DNA of 56,854 bases from Cytophagales bacterium (GTDB lineage Bacteria > Bacteroidota > Bacteroidia > Cytophagales > Spirosomataceae), in contig JAAFKE010000021.1 of NCBI GenBank assembly GCA_013298215.1, positions 1 through 56,854 on the forward strand. The letters are read 5' to 3'. The notes beneath the pieces were generated by a model that was not told the DNA's origin, did not search any database, and saw only the letters and a list, made by a program, of their open reading frames with translations. A program made the translations under genes and the position numbers. Below, one piece after another: positions 1-8,071 of the stretch (position 1 is the first letter of the stretch; every line of letters begins with the position of its first letter).

Positions 1-59
1 AATTCTTTCATCGCTTTTTGCTTGAAATCATCGAAGTCGAAGGATTGAGAGTTTCCCAT
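1..59 (-). CDS. N-terminus of a minus-strand gene, possibly an IS256-family transposase (partial)
   Basis: An ATG at 59-57 opens a frame that runs off the window and encodes MGNSQSFDFDDFKQKAMKE. The upstream bases on the minus strand are GCAGAAAAAA, a purine-rich stretch of the kind that serves as a weak ribosome site in Bacteroidota. The FDFDDFKQKAM pattern resembles the N-terminus of IS256 transposases of this phylum. Only 19 residues are visible and none is catalytic, so the family call is tentative. The gene is divergent from the secreted protein at 274. Confidence 0.35.
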   Translation of the reverse strand, partial: MGNSQSFDFDDFKQKAMKE

Positions 60-116
60 TTTTTTCTGCGTTTTGTTAAAGTTAAAAATTATACTTTAAT
101 TTGACACAGTTCAGTG
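1..116 (-). mobile_element. Probable end of an IS256-like insertion sequence (partial)
   Basis: The first 59 bases hold the start of a minus-strand reading frame. Just upstream of it (about 90-114) lies a stretch that reads CTGAACTGTGTCAAATTAAA on the minus strand. From memory this resembles the terminal inverted repeats of IS256-type elements of Bacteroidota, and the start of the reading frame resembles their transposases. The element would continue left of the window. The other end, a target duplication and the catalytic DDE residues are not visible, so this is an inference. A different unrelated gene start would be the alternative. Confidence 0.3.
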
Positions 117-273
117 AAAACTCTCAGCAATAATTTAACGCTGGCAGGATTTGTATTTTAAAGTCATTATCTATAATTTAGCGGCACAATAACAAATAGA
201 TCGAATAGCAGTAGATCGAACCTGTTTTTGGTTTATAAATCTTTATCACTAACACAAAAAACGTTTCATGATT

Positions 274-831
274 ATGAAGAAAATCTTTTTTTACGCACTA
301 TTTGCCGTCGCCGCACCTTTGGCCCTCGTTGCCCAAAGTGCCCCAGAATCTACAACGGCTACTCCCCAGGTTACGGTCTTAGAATACTCAAAAGTAACGC
401 CCGTTACCAACGCTGTCCTGAGCGAGTCGCGCGCTAACAAACCCGCTAAAGCCAACGCCCAAGCGCTGGCATCGACCAAGGCATCGGGTATGCTCAGTAA
501 AATAGAGATAAACCGCAGCACTGCGGGCACGGTATCGTTCAAAACCAAAGAAGGTCAGAAGCTCAACGGCGTCGAAAGACTGGCTCTCAAAAAGGCCAAC
601 AAGCAGATTGCTAAGGCCGAGAAAAACGCCAAAACCAACGTCAAGGGATTCAGAGATTGGGACAAGTACCTTAAATATGGTATTTTCTTGCTTGTAGGCG
701 CGTTTGTGTTGTCAATCATTTCGGCGGCCATTTTGTTTAGCGGTGCCCTGTGGGCGCTCACCGGTATTGTTTGGTTGGCTGGCGTTGTGCTGTTTTGGTA
801 CGGACTGGGTCGCCAATTAGAGTGGTGGTAG
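274..831 (+). CDS. Secreted Ala-rich protein with C-terminal membrane hairpin, function unknown
   Basis: A protein of 185 residues when started at the second ATG (274). That start gives a clean signal peptide, MKKIFFYALFAVAAPLALVAQ, cut after Ala/Gln; a start at 268 would add only Met-Ile. After the signal comes an Ala/Thr/Lys-rich, probably disordered region, then a Lys-rich helix (about residues 95-125), then two hydrophobic stretches (about 135-160 and 163-180) that look like a membrane hairpin. The next gene downstream (969) has the same plan, so the two look like distant paralogues. A strong hairpin terminator follows directly. No enzymatic motif is recognised. A role in the cell envelope is inferred only from the export signal. 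Confidence 0.7.
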   Translation: MKKIFFYALFAVAAPLALVAQSAPESTTATPQVTVLEYSKVTPVTNAVLSESRANKPAKANAQALASTKASGMLSKIEINRSTAGTVSFKTKEGQKLNGVERLALKKANKQIAKAEKNAKTNVKGFRDWDKYLKYGIFLLVGAFVLSIISAAILFSGALWALTGIVWLAGVVLFWYGLGRQLEWW

Positions 832-857
832 GCGTACTATCTGCCTCATAAAGACCG

Positions 858-892
858 AAAGGCGGCAGGAAATTTCTTTTCCTGCCGCCTTT
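858..892 (+). terminator. Rho-independent-like terminator after the secreted protein gene
   Basis: A perfect 15-bp stem, AAAGGCGGCAGGAAA (858-872) paired with TTTCCTGCCGCCTTT (878-892), with a 5-base loop. It lies 27 bp past the stop codon of the gene at 274. The symmetric A/T ends let it work in either direction. Confidence 0.85.
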
Positions 893-968
893 ATGATCCT
901 CACCAACAAAAACCTAAACCTTAATTACCTGAAACAAAAACTATAACCCACAATTAATCAAAACAAAA

Positions 969-1577
969 ATGAAAAACATTTCCTACCTTTTTTACGCATT
1001 ATTGCTATTAGTTTTCGGTGCCTGCAGCCCAAAAAACCAGTCTTACAAACCAACTGAAAGCGCGGCTACCGCAGCCATTGCCCCGCAAGACCTCGGCAAC
1101 GATGCTACCGCTGGACAGATCGTGCCCTTTTCGGTACGCCAGCCGCTTGGCAAAACTTGGCAAAACGCCACTGCCACAACGGAGACTTCACCCGTTTTAG
1201 TGGCAAAAGCCAGTGAAATGAACGCGGCTCTTGCCAGCAAAAAGCTAACAGCAAAGCAGCGGAAAATGGTGCAAGCCGCTTTCAATAAACTGCCGAAGTC
1301 TCAGCAAAAACTACTTATCACAAGAGCTGATAAAAATAAGAGTGACCTGAAACCAGGCAAAACAATTGGTATTTTGAGTATGGCTTTCGGGGCATTGGGC
1401 TGGCTTGTTCCCTACGTTGGGATATTGCTGATAGCCGCCGCCATTGTACTCGGTATCATCGGACTCAAAACTGAGGGCAAAACCTTTGCCATTATTGGCT
1501 TGGTATTGGGAGTTTTGACTTTGCTATTGTATGTTTTCATAATTGGAGCAATACTCTCGCTCGCATCAGCGAGTTAG
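969..1577 (+). CDS. Lipoprotein with C-terminal membrane segments, function unknown
   Basis: A 202-residue protein. The N-terminus is a lipoprotein signal with the lipobox FGAC, so Cys19 would be acylated. Next come about 80 Ala/Thr-rich, low-complexity residues, then a charged helix with LTAKQRKMVQAAFNKLPKSQ, then three hydrophobic stretches (about 132-190) resembling the small DUF4190-type membrane domain (GLKTEGKTFAIIGLVLG). The order of signal, disordered stretch, Lys-rich helix and membrane part matches the gene at 274. Its own promoter probably lies in the 76 bp after the upstream terminator. No known function; the start is the only ATG that gives the lipobox. Confidence 0.7.
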   Translation: MKNISYLFYALLLLVFGACSPKNQSYKPTESAATAAIAPQDLGNDATAGQIVPFSVRQPLGKTWQNATATTETSPVLVAKASEMNAALASKKLTAKQRKMVQAAFNKLPKSQQKLLITRADKNKSDLKPGKTIGILSMAFGALGWLVPYVGILLIAAAIVLGIIGLKTEGKTFAIIGLVLGVLTLLLYVFIIGAILSLASAS

Positions 1578-1695
1578 ACAAAAGGCATACTTCAAAAGAC
1601 TAATCTTTTAGCCTGCAAGTACCCGAAACCACAAAAAAGTACTGCGTCAGTCCGTACAATTACCATTAGGCCACCATTTCTTAGTCCAAATTTCA

Positions 1696-1745
1696 AAAAA
1701 CTGCCCCACCAACACGCTTTTATTGGCAGTAGTGGGGCAGTTTTT
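1696..1745. terminator. Bidirectional hairpin terminator in the gap before murD
   Basis: A perfect 14-bp inverted repeat, AAAAACTGCCCCAC (1696-1709) with GTGGGGCAGTTTTT (1732-1745), separated by a 22-base loop. It lies in the 487-bp gap 1578-2064, which otherwise shows no convincing gene. The A/T ends allow termination from both sides, and it isolates the murD cluster from the lipoprotein gene. Confidence 0.7.
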
Positions 1746-2026
1746 AGGCGTATTGGGGGCCTTCTCGAAGCGCCCAAATACGGGTATAGCCAAAATAGTA
1801 CAAAGAATACCCCAATACAATCCAGTGGGCAGGCTTAATAGTCTTTTGAACAAAGGCTTTTGAACATTAACGTGCGCTATACTCAGAACAACATAGATAT
1901 AGACATAGACAAAAAATCTTTTCAAATAGGTAGAGCCCCAAAAAAAGCTATCTAATAAGGTGTAAATATTTTTGCCCAGTATTTGTATTTTTTTGTTAAA
2001 AAGTCGAAAATACGGGGGTAAAAATA

Positions 2027-2034
2027 TAACTTTG
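2027..2034 (+). promoter_or_regulatory. Bacteroidota-type -7 box upstream of murD
   Basis: TAACTTTG fits the TAnnTTTG -7 consensus known for the primary sigma factor of Bacteroidota. It is 30 bp before the murD start, giving a short leader. A clear TTTG -33 element at the usual 19-bp distance is not seen, so the assignment rests on the -7 box and its position. It implies that the seven-gene division cluster has its own promoter here. Confidence 0.45.
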
Positions 2035-2064
2035 CTCCTGAATTAAAAATCAGTCTACACCACA

Positions 2065-3438
2065 ATGTCTATTAAAAACCCACAAGTACGAACCCTGGCC
2101 ATTCTTGGAGGCGGCGAAAGTGGCGTTGGTGCGGCATTGTTGGCCAAAGCCAAAGGATACAGCGTTTTTGTTTCTGACAAAGGTGTTTTAGGTGATAGCT
2201 ACCGCCAAACACTGATTCTGAACAACATACCTTTTGAAGAAGGCAAACACAACGATGTAGCTATTTTAGCTGCCGACGAAGTTATAAAAAGCCCAGGAAT
2301 ACCAGACACAACACCCCTGCTGGCAAAATTGTATGCCCAAAAAACCTCAGTGGTTTCCGAAATTGAGTTTGCGGCGCGCCATACCAGTGCCAAAATAATA
2401 GCCATAACGGGCAGCAACGGTAAAACCACCACCACCAGGCTGGCTTATCATCTGCTCAAAAGCGCTGGATTGAACGTGGGACTGGGCGGCAACATCGGCG
2501 ATAGTTTTGCGAAACAGGTGTTGGAAAATAATTTCGATATTTACGTATTAGAAATCAGTAGTTTTCAGTTAGACAATATGTACGCGTTCAAGGCCAACGT
2601 TGCGGTGTTGCTCAACATCACACCCGACCACCTGGATCGCTACGACTATAATTTTCAGAATTATATCAATGCCAAGTTTCGCGTGGTGCAAAACATGGGG
2701 CCAGCCGACGATTTTATTTACTTTGAACAAAATCCAGCCATAGCCCAAGAACTACCACTCCGAAACTTACCAATGAATGCTTTACCCCTCTCTTTAAGTA
2801 ATGAATTGATGAATGGCGGTTGTCTCAAAGACGGCGTGATGCACGTGAGTAGTCATGGTGCAACGTTTGAGATGGTAGCCAACGAGATGCCCATTAAGGG
2901 TCCTCACAATGCCCTAAATGCCATGGCCGCAATTTTGGTTGCGCAGGCCATGGGAGTTAATGCCCAGAAAATCAGGGACGGTCTGCTTAGTTTTCAGAAC
3001 GACCCCCACCGGCTCGAAATGGTTGGCGACATCAACGGCGTTCGCTTTGTGAATGACTCCAAAGCGACCAACGTGGACTCGGCCTACCAGGCTCTGCATA
3101 CTTTCGACGAGCCCGTCGTCTGGATAGCAGGGGGAATCGACAAGGGCAACGACTACGCACCACTCCGCGAGGCGGTGCGCAAGGGGGTGAGGGCACTGGT
3201 TAGTTTGGGTAGCAACAACCAAAAACTCGTTGGGTATTTCTCGGGGATAGTCCCACAAATTGCCGAAGCGCAGGATATGCGCCAGGCCGTCCGATTGGGT
3301 TTAGAACTGAGCAAACCTGGCGACGTGGTGCTGTTGTCGCCAGCGTGTGCAAGTTTTGATCTGTTCAAAAACTACGAAGATCGGGGCGATCAATTCAGGG
3401 CTGCTGCCATTTCATTGAGCAATTTGGCGGCGCAATAA
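2065..3438 (+). CDS. murD: UDP-N-acetylmuramoyl-L-alanine--D-glutamate ligase
   Basis: A cytoplasmic ligase that adds D-glutamate to UDP-MurNAc-L-alanine with ATP in peptidoglycan precursor synthesis. The 457 residues are the usual family length. The N-terminal substrate-binding fold starts with LAILGGGESGVGAALLA. The ATP-binding motif of Mur ligases, ITGSNGKTTTT, is at about residues 114-124. Further family motifs are NITPDHLDRY, GPHNALNAMAA and NDSKATN before the C-terminal domain. It is the first gene of the co-directional cluster, with ftsW 41 bp behind. The upstream cluster genes (mraY, murF, murE, ftsI) that usually precede murD are not in this window; a terminator and two unrelated genes lie there instead. 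Confidence 0.97.
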   Translation: MSIKNPQVRTLAILGGGESGVGAALLAKAKGYSVFVSDKGVLGDSYRQTLILNNIPFEEGKHNDVAILAADEVIKSPGIPDTTPLLAKLYAQKTSVVSEIEFAARHTSAKIIAITGSNGKTTTTRLAYHLLKSAGLNVGLGGNIGDSFAKQVLENNFDIYVLEISSFQLDNMYAFKANVAVLLNITPDHLDRYDYNFQNYINAKFRVVQNMGPADDFIYFEQNPAIAQELPLRNLPMNALPLSLSNELMNGGCLKDGVMHVSSHGATFEMVANEMPIKGPHNALNAMAAILVAQAMGVNAQKIRDGLLSFQNDPHRLEMVGDINGVRFVNDSKATNVDSAYQALHTFDEPVVWIAGGIDKGNDYAPLREAVRKGVRALVSLGSNNQKLVGYFSGIVPQIAEAQDMRQAVRLGLELSKPGDVVLLSPACASFDLFKNYEDRGDQFRAAAISLSNLAAQ

Positions 3439-3479
3439 TTTTTTTAGCGGGTCCTATAAAACCCTAAACTAAAATTGAG

Positions 3480-4766
3480 ATGGAAGTAAAGCAACATTCG
3501 GCCAAGTGGCAGGCCACGACATTGGAATTTTTGCGGCACGGCTACCGAGAGTGGCTTCAAAACAACCTAAAAGGCGATCCAGCCATCTGGATCATTGCCT
3601 TCTTTCTGTCTATTTTTGGCGTTGTGGTCGTTTACAGTGCGTCCAGCACGCTGGCTTTTGTGTACCACGACGGAGACACGGGGCACTTTCTGCGCAAACA
3701 CCTAAGTTTGGTCATTCTGAGTTGGCTCACCATGTACGCTGCCCACCTCGTACCAGTGAGGCACTACGGACGGGCGGCCAAGTTTTTTTTGTGGATCTCG
3801 GTGCCGCTTCTGATTGCCACCTTCGCCTACGGCAAAATTATGCACCCCGACGAAACGCCCCGTTGGATTAAACTACCCTTTGGTTTTTCGTTTCAACCCT
3901 CCGACCTGGCCAAAATATCGCTCGTTGTTTCGCTGGCAGCTATGCTCGCCAAACGCCAAAATATACCCAGCCAAGATTACAAACCGCACGTATTTTGGAA
4001 CATGATGATCTGGATATTTGTAGTCTGCATCTTGATTATGTTCACCAACAACTCTACCGCTATTTTATTGGGAGCTACCTGCTTTGTGATGTTCTACATC
4101 GGTAGAGTACCGCGCTATTACATGAGCCGGTTTGTGGCAACGCTCATCGGCGTGCTTTTGGTAGGAATCTTCGCGCTTGTGCTCATGCCCGACGAGAAAA
4201 AAAGCAGCGACAAAAAAGCCAACCAAGAGCAGACCTCAATTACCCAAAAATCTGTTCTGCCCAAAGTATTCACGCGGGTTGGCACACTCAAGGGGCGCAT
4301 AGTGCGCTGGTGGCGCGGCGAGGTTGCCGACCAGTCGCGCGAGTCTTACATTGCCATCGCAAACGGCGGTACAACTGGCATTAGACCAGGCGGTAGCCAC
4401 CAACGCAACTACCTCAAAGAGTCGGCCAACGATTTTATATTTGCCATCATTATTGAAGAATACGGGCTCCTAACTGCCATTGCAGTGGTACTTGCCTACG
4501 TCTTGCTGATTGTTCGCGGCGTGCGTACCGTCGAACGAACAACCCATTCTTTCCATGGCTTGCTGGTTGCAGGTTTAATGTTAAGTATTGGTCTTCAAGC
4601 ATTTACCAATATGTGCGTGGCCGTGGGGCTTGTTCCCGTCACTGGCCAGCCGCTACCGTTGGTTAGCTTGGGCGGCACGTCGCTGCTGTTTACGGCGTTG
4701 GCGTTGGGCATTGTCCAGAGTGTGAACCGCGCCCAAAACGAGGAAGCAAAAAACGGCAGGGCATGA
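3480..4766 (+). CDS. ftsW: Septal peptidoglycan polymerase FtsW (SEDS family)
   Basis: A 428-residue polytopic membrane protein of the SEDS family. It polymerises lipid II glycan strands at the division septum together with FtsI. About ten hydrophobic segments are visible, starting near residue 38 (IWIIAFFLSIFGVVVVYSAS). The family signature near the C-terminus, GQPLPLVSLGGTSLL, is intact, as is the large periplasmic loop region with NDFIFAIIIEEYGL. The stop overlaps the start of murG by 4 bp (ATGA), which indicates translational coupling. A hydrophilic Lys-rich insertion (about residues 238-285) lies between membrane segments. RodA is the alternative, but the position in the division cluster favours FtsW. 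Confidence 0.95.
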   Translation: MEVKQHSAKWQATTLEFLRHGYREWLQNNLKGDPAIWIIAFFLSIFGVVVVYSASSTLAFVYHDGDTGHFLRKHLSLVILSWLTMYAAHLVPVRHYGRAAKFFLWISVPLLIATFAYGKIMHPDETPRWIKLPFGFSFQPSDLAKISLVVSLAAMLAKRQNIPSQDYKPHVFWNMMIWIFVVCILIMFTNNSTAILLGATCFVMFYIGRVPRYYMSRFVATLIGVLLVGIFALVLMPDEKKSSDKKANQEQTSITQKSVLPKVFTRVGTLKGRIVRWWRGEVADQSRESYIAIANGGTTGIRPGGSHQRNYLKESANDFIFAIIIEEYGLLTAIAVVLAYVLLIVRGVRTVERTTHSFHGLLVAGLMLSIGLQAFTNMCVAVGLVPVTGQPLPLVSLGGTSLLFTALALGIVQSVNRAQNEEAKNGRA

Positions 4767-5857
4767 CAAAGATCATCATCAGCGGCGGCGGAACGGGCGG
4801 ACACATATACCCCGCCATTGCCATTGCCAACGCGCTTCGCAGCATAGACCCGACCGTCGAAATTTTGTTTGTGGGCGCAAACGGCAAAATGGAAATGGAA
4901 AAAGTACCCAAGGCTGGTTATCAGATTGTGGGGTTGCCCATTGTGGGCATTAGGCGGGAGTTGTCGTTGCAAAATCTGGCCTTCCCCCTAAAACTGGTGC
5001 GCAGCCTGCTCAAAGCGCGGACAATTATCAAAGACTTTGCCCCAGACGTGGCCGTGGGCGTGGGCGGCTTTGCGAGCGGCCCGCTGCTGATGGTTGCGGG
5101 GTGGTTGGGCGTGCCAACGCTCATTCAAGAACAAAACTCGCACGCGGGCATCACCAACAAGTTTTTGGCCAAACGTGCCAGTAAAATCTGCGTAGCATAC
5201 CCGAACATGGAACGGTTTTTTCCGAAACATAAAATCATCTACACCGGAAACCCCGTTAGAAGCGATATTATGGACAGCAACCAAAAACGAGCCAGCGCAT
5301 TAGAGCATTTTGGCCTGTTGGCACACAAAAAAACGCTGTTGGTTATTGGCGGCAGCTTGGGCGCAAAATCAATCAACGAAAGCATTGACGCTGGCCTAAA
5401 AACGTTGGTAAAAATGGGCTACCAAGTGCTGTGGCAAACGGGAAAACCCTACGCCGAAAAAGCAAGAAAAACAGTGGTTGCCTTGCAGTCGGAACAAGTG
5501 AAAACCCAGGACTTTATTTATGAAATGGACTTGGCCTACGCCGTGGCCGACGTGGTGGTGTCGCGGGCGGGGGCTTTGTCGGTGTCGGAGCTGTGTGTGG
5601 TGGGCAAACCCGCCATATTGGTGCCTTTTCCGTTCGCCTCCGAAGACCACCAGACCCAAAACGCCATGAGTTTGGTGAACCAAGACGCGGCACTTTTTGT
5701 GAAAGACAGTGCCGCCGATCAAGAGTTGGTGCAAACAGCGCTGCACCTACTCGAAGACCCCGAAAAACAGCGGCAATTGGGTGTTAATATTAAAAAATTA
5801 TCTCAACCCCACGCCTCGCGCCAGATAGCCGAGGAAGTACTAAAATTGGTTCATTGA
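4763..5857 (+). CDS. murG: UDP-GlcNAc--undecaprenyl-PP-MurNAc-pentapeptide GlcNAc transferase
   Basis: A peripheral membrane GT28 glycosyltransferase that converts lipid I to lipid II on the inner face of the cytoplasmic membrane. The 364 residues are the normal length. The N-terminal lipid-acceptor motif GGGTGGHIYP is at residues 8-17, the second Gly-rich loop GGSLGAKSIN is near 195-205, and the UDP-GlcNAc site (VVSRAGALSVSEL...PFPFASEDHQ) is intact. The start ATG lies inside the end of ftsW, and the stop TGA overlaps the murC ATG by one base. Confidence 0.97.
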   Translation: MTKIIISGGGTGGHIYPAIAIANALRSIDPTVEILFVGANGKMEMEKVPKAGYQIVGLPIVGIRRELSLQNLAFPLKLVRSLLKARTIIKDFAPDVAVGVGGFASGPLLMVAGWLGVPTLIQEQNSHAGITNKFLAKRASKICVAYPNMERFFPKHKIIYTGNPVRSDIMDSNQKRASALEHFGLLAHKKTLLVIGGSLGAKSINESIDAGLKTLVKMGYQVLWQTGKPYAEKARKTVVALQSEQVKTQDFIYEMDLAYAVADVVVSRAGALSVSELCVVGKPAILVPFPFASEDHQTQNAMSLVNQDAALFVKDSAADQELVQTALHLLEDPEKQRQLGVNIKKLSQPHASRQIAEEVLKLVH

Positions 5858-7248
5858 TGCAGTATAGGTTTGTGTATTTTGTTGGGATTGGGGGCATCGG
5901 CATGAGTGCTTTGGCGAGGTGGTTCAACGTGAACGGCTACGACGTGGCTGGCTACGACCGCACGCCTTCGCCCCTGACCCACGCCCTCGAAAACGAAGGA
6001 ATCGCAATCCATTTTTACGATGATGTTTCGGCCGTTCCGACCCGCTTCTTGGCGGATCCCACGCAAACATTGGTGGTTTATACACCCGCAATTCCGAAAG
6101 ACCACTCGGAGTTTAATTACCTAAAAAACAATGGGTTCGAGATTCAAAAACGATCGCAGGTGCTGGGCCTGCTCGCCAAAAAAATGCTCACGGTGGCCGT
6201 GGCAGGTACGCACGGCAAAACGTCCACGTCGGCACTTATTGCACACATTATAAAGGATTCGGGCATAAACTGTGCGGCTTTTTTGGGCGGTATCACCCAA
6301 AATTACCAGTCCAATTTTTTGCTCAACCAACCCGCCGACGACCTCAGCAAAGTGCCGTGCGTGGTAGAAGCCGACGAGTTCGACCGTTCTTTTTTGACGC
6401 TTTTTGCCGACATCGCCGTGGTGACATCGACCGATGCCGACCACTTGGATATTTACGGCAACCACCACGAGATGCTCAATACCTTCGGTGATTTTGTGGG
6501 GCAGATAAAACCAGCGGGCACTTTTTTTATGCACAAAGATTTAGACTTGGCTGGCAGGTCTTTGGCACGGGTAGTTCGGTATGGCATCGGTGCCCAAAGT
6601 GGCGTAATGGCCACAAACGTTCGCATCGAAAACGCGCATTTTGTCTTTGATGTGGCGTATGAAAACACCAAAATAGACTCAATCGTGATGCAAGTGCCAG
6701 GATTTCATAACGTAGAAAATGCCGCCGCCGCAGTGGGTGTAGCATTGGAGCTGGGTATAAATGAGGCGCAAATCAGAAAAGCACTCGCTACATTTAAGGG
6801 CATAAAACGCCGGTTCGAGTATCATCTACAAGATGACAGTGTGGTGCAGATAGACGACTACGCCCACCACCCAACCGAAATAACTGCTTTCCTCACGTCA
6901 GTGAGAGCGTTGTACCCAGGGCGCAAAATAACGGCGGTGTTTCAGCCGCATTTGTTTAGCCGAACCCGCGACTTTGCAGCAGGTTTTGCCGAGAGTTTGT
7001 CGCTCGCCGACTCGCTGATACTGCTGGACATATACCCCGCCCGCGAACAACCCATTGATGGAGTGGACTCTCAACTTATTTTGGGACAGGTAACGATCGC
7101 AGACAAACAATTGAGCTCAAAAACTGACTTGCTCAGTATTTTGGCCCAGCAACCCACCGACGTAGTAGTAACCATTGGCGCGGGCGACATCGACCGCCTC
7201 ATCGAACCCATAAAACAGGTATTATTACAAAAAACGACCGCTAAGTAA
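5857..7248 (+). CDS. murC: UDP-N-acetylmuramate--L-alanine ligase
   Basis: The first Mur ligase, adding L-alanine to UDP-MurNAc with ATP in the cytoplasm. It is 463 residues long when started at the ATG at 5857, which overlaps the murG stop (TGATG). The dinucleotide-like motif GIGGIGMSALARW lies at about residues 10-22. The ATP loop AGTHGKTSTSAL is near 113-124, and EADEFDRSFL and YAHHPTEI are typical of the family. Finding murC after murG and before ftsQ is the standard order in this cluster. Confidence 0.97.
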   Translation: MQYRFVYFVGIGGIGMSALARWFNVNGYDVAGYDRTPSPLTHALENEGIAIHFYDDVSAVPTRFLADPTQTLVVYTPAIPKDHSEFNYLKNNGFEIQKRSQVLGLLAKKMLTVAVAGTHGKTSTSALIAHIIKDSGINCAAFLGGITQNYQSNFLLNQPADDLSKVPCVVEADEFDRSFLTLFADIAVVTSTDADHLDIYGNHHEMLNTFGDFVGQIKPAGTFFMHKDLDLAGRSLARVVRYGIGAQSGVMATNVRIENAHFVFDVAYENTKIDSIVMQVPGFHNVENAAAAVGVALELGINEAQIRKALATFKGIKRRFEYHLQDDSVVQIDDYAHHPTEITAFLTSVRALYPGRKITAVFQPHLFSRTRDFAAGFAESLSLADSLILLDIYPAREQPIDGVDSQLILGQVTIADKQLSSKTDLLSILAQQPTDVVVTIGAGDIDRLIEPIKQVLLQKTTAK

Positions 7249-7273
7249 CTTTATCTTGATTAACACGGAGATT

Positions 7274-8056
7274 ATGACAACATTAACCTTTATTAGAAAA
7301 AACTGGGTACTCGCCTCCGTGGTATTGGGCGTTTTGGTACTGGTTTTTTTTGCCGAGCAGAAGTACCAAAACAAAACGTGCGTGCAACTTATCGTTAAAC
7401 TATCGGGCGCGGAGGTGCCACTGGTCAAGGAGCAGGAGGTGGCCGATGCGATCTCTAAAAATGGGCAAGAGCCCGTCGAGGGTGCGCCACTGTCGGGGCT
7501 CAACCTGGCCGAGTTAGAAAAACGCGTTTTGGCGAATAGGTTGGTAAAAAGTTGCCAGTTGTACCGCGACCTGGAAGGCAACTTGGTAGCCGATGTACTG
7601 CAATATGCCCCCATTGCACGTCTGATAAATACCGCAGAAGGGAGTATAAAAAGGGCAAACGGTGGTTATTACAGCCAGGAGGGCATTTACCTACCTTTGT
7701 CGTCGGCCTACACAAAAAGGGTAGTTTTGCTGTCGGGAGGCTTTTTTGATAAATACCGTGACCTAACGAAACCCGAGTTTTTACCCCTGCGCGAAGTGTT
7801 GCAACAAATAGTGGGTAATCCATTCTGGAAAGCTCAGATCTCGCAGATTATTATTCAAAAAAATGGCGAATTATTGATGATTCCCCAAGTTGGAAACCAC
7901 CTCGTGGAGTTTGGCAGCTTAGAAAACTACACCGATAAATTCTCTAAACTGAAAATATTTTATGACCAAGTGCTTCCAACCAAAGGATGGGAGGCTTACT
8001 CAAAAGTTAGTGTTAAATACAAAAATCAAATTGTTTGCGAACCAAGTTCACTGTAA
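7274..8056 (+). CDS. ftsQ: Cell division protein FtsQ (DivIB-like)
   Basis: A 260-residue bitopic membrane protein of the divisome. A short cytoplasmic N-terminus is followed by one membrane helix (about 9-29, VLASVVLGVLVLVFFAE). The periplasmic part begins with a diverged POTRA-like segment and continues into a beta-domain (VGNPFWKAQISQI, the region near LVEFGS). Sequence identity in this family is low, so the call leans on topology and on position between murC and ftsA. The ATG at 7274 is preferred to the TTG at 7256, which would prepend six residues. Confidence 0.85.
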   Translation: MTTLTFIRKNWVLASVVLGVLVLVFFAEQKYQNKTCVQLIVKLSGAEVPLVKEQEVADAISKNGQEPVEGAPLSGLNLAELEKRVLANRLVKSCQLYRDLEGNLVADVLQYAPIARLINTAEGSIKRANGGYYSQEGIYLPLSSAYTKRVVLLSGGFFDKYRDLTKPEFLPLREVLQQIVGNPFWKAQISQIIIQKNGELLMIPQVGNHLVEFGSLENYTDKFSKLKIFYDQVLPTKGWEAYSKVSVKYKNQIVCEPSSL

Positions 8057-8071
8057 CCCTCTATATACTCA

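Noticed and set aside
1647-1925. A 92-codon minus-strand frame before murD
   Set aside because: It runs through the strong bidirectional terminator at 1696-1745 and shows no recognisable domain or export signal cleavage site.
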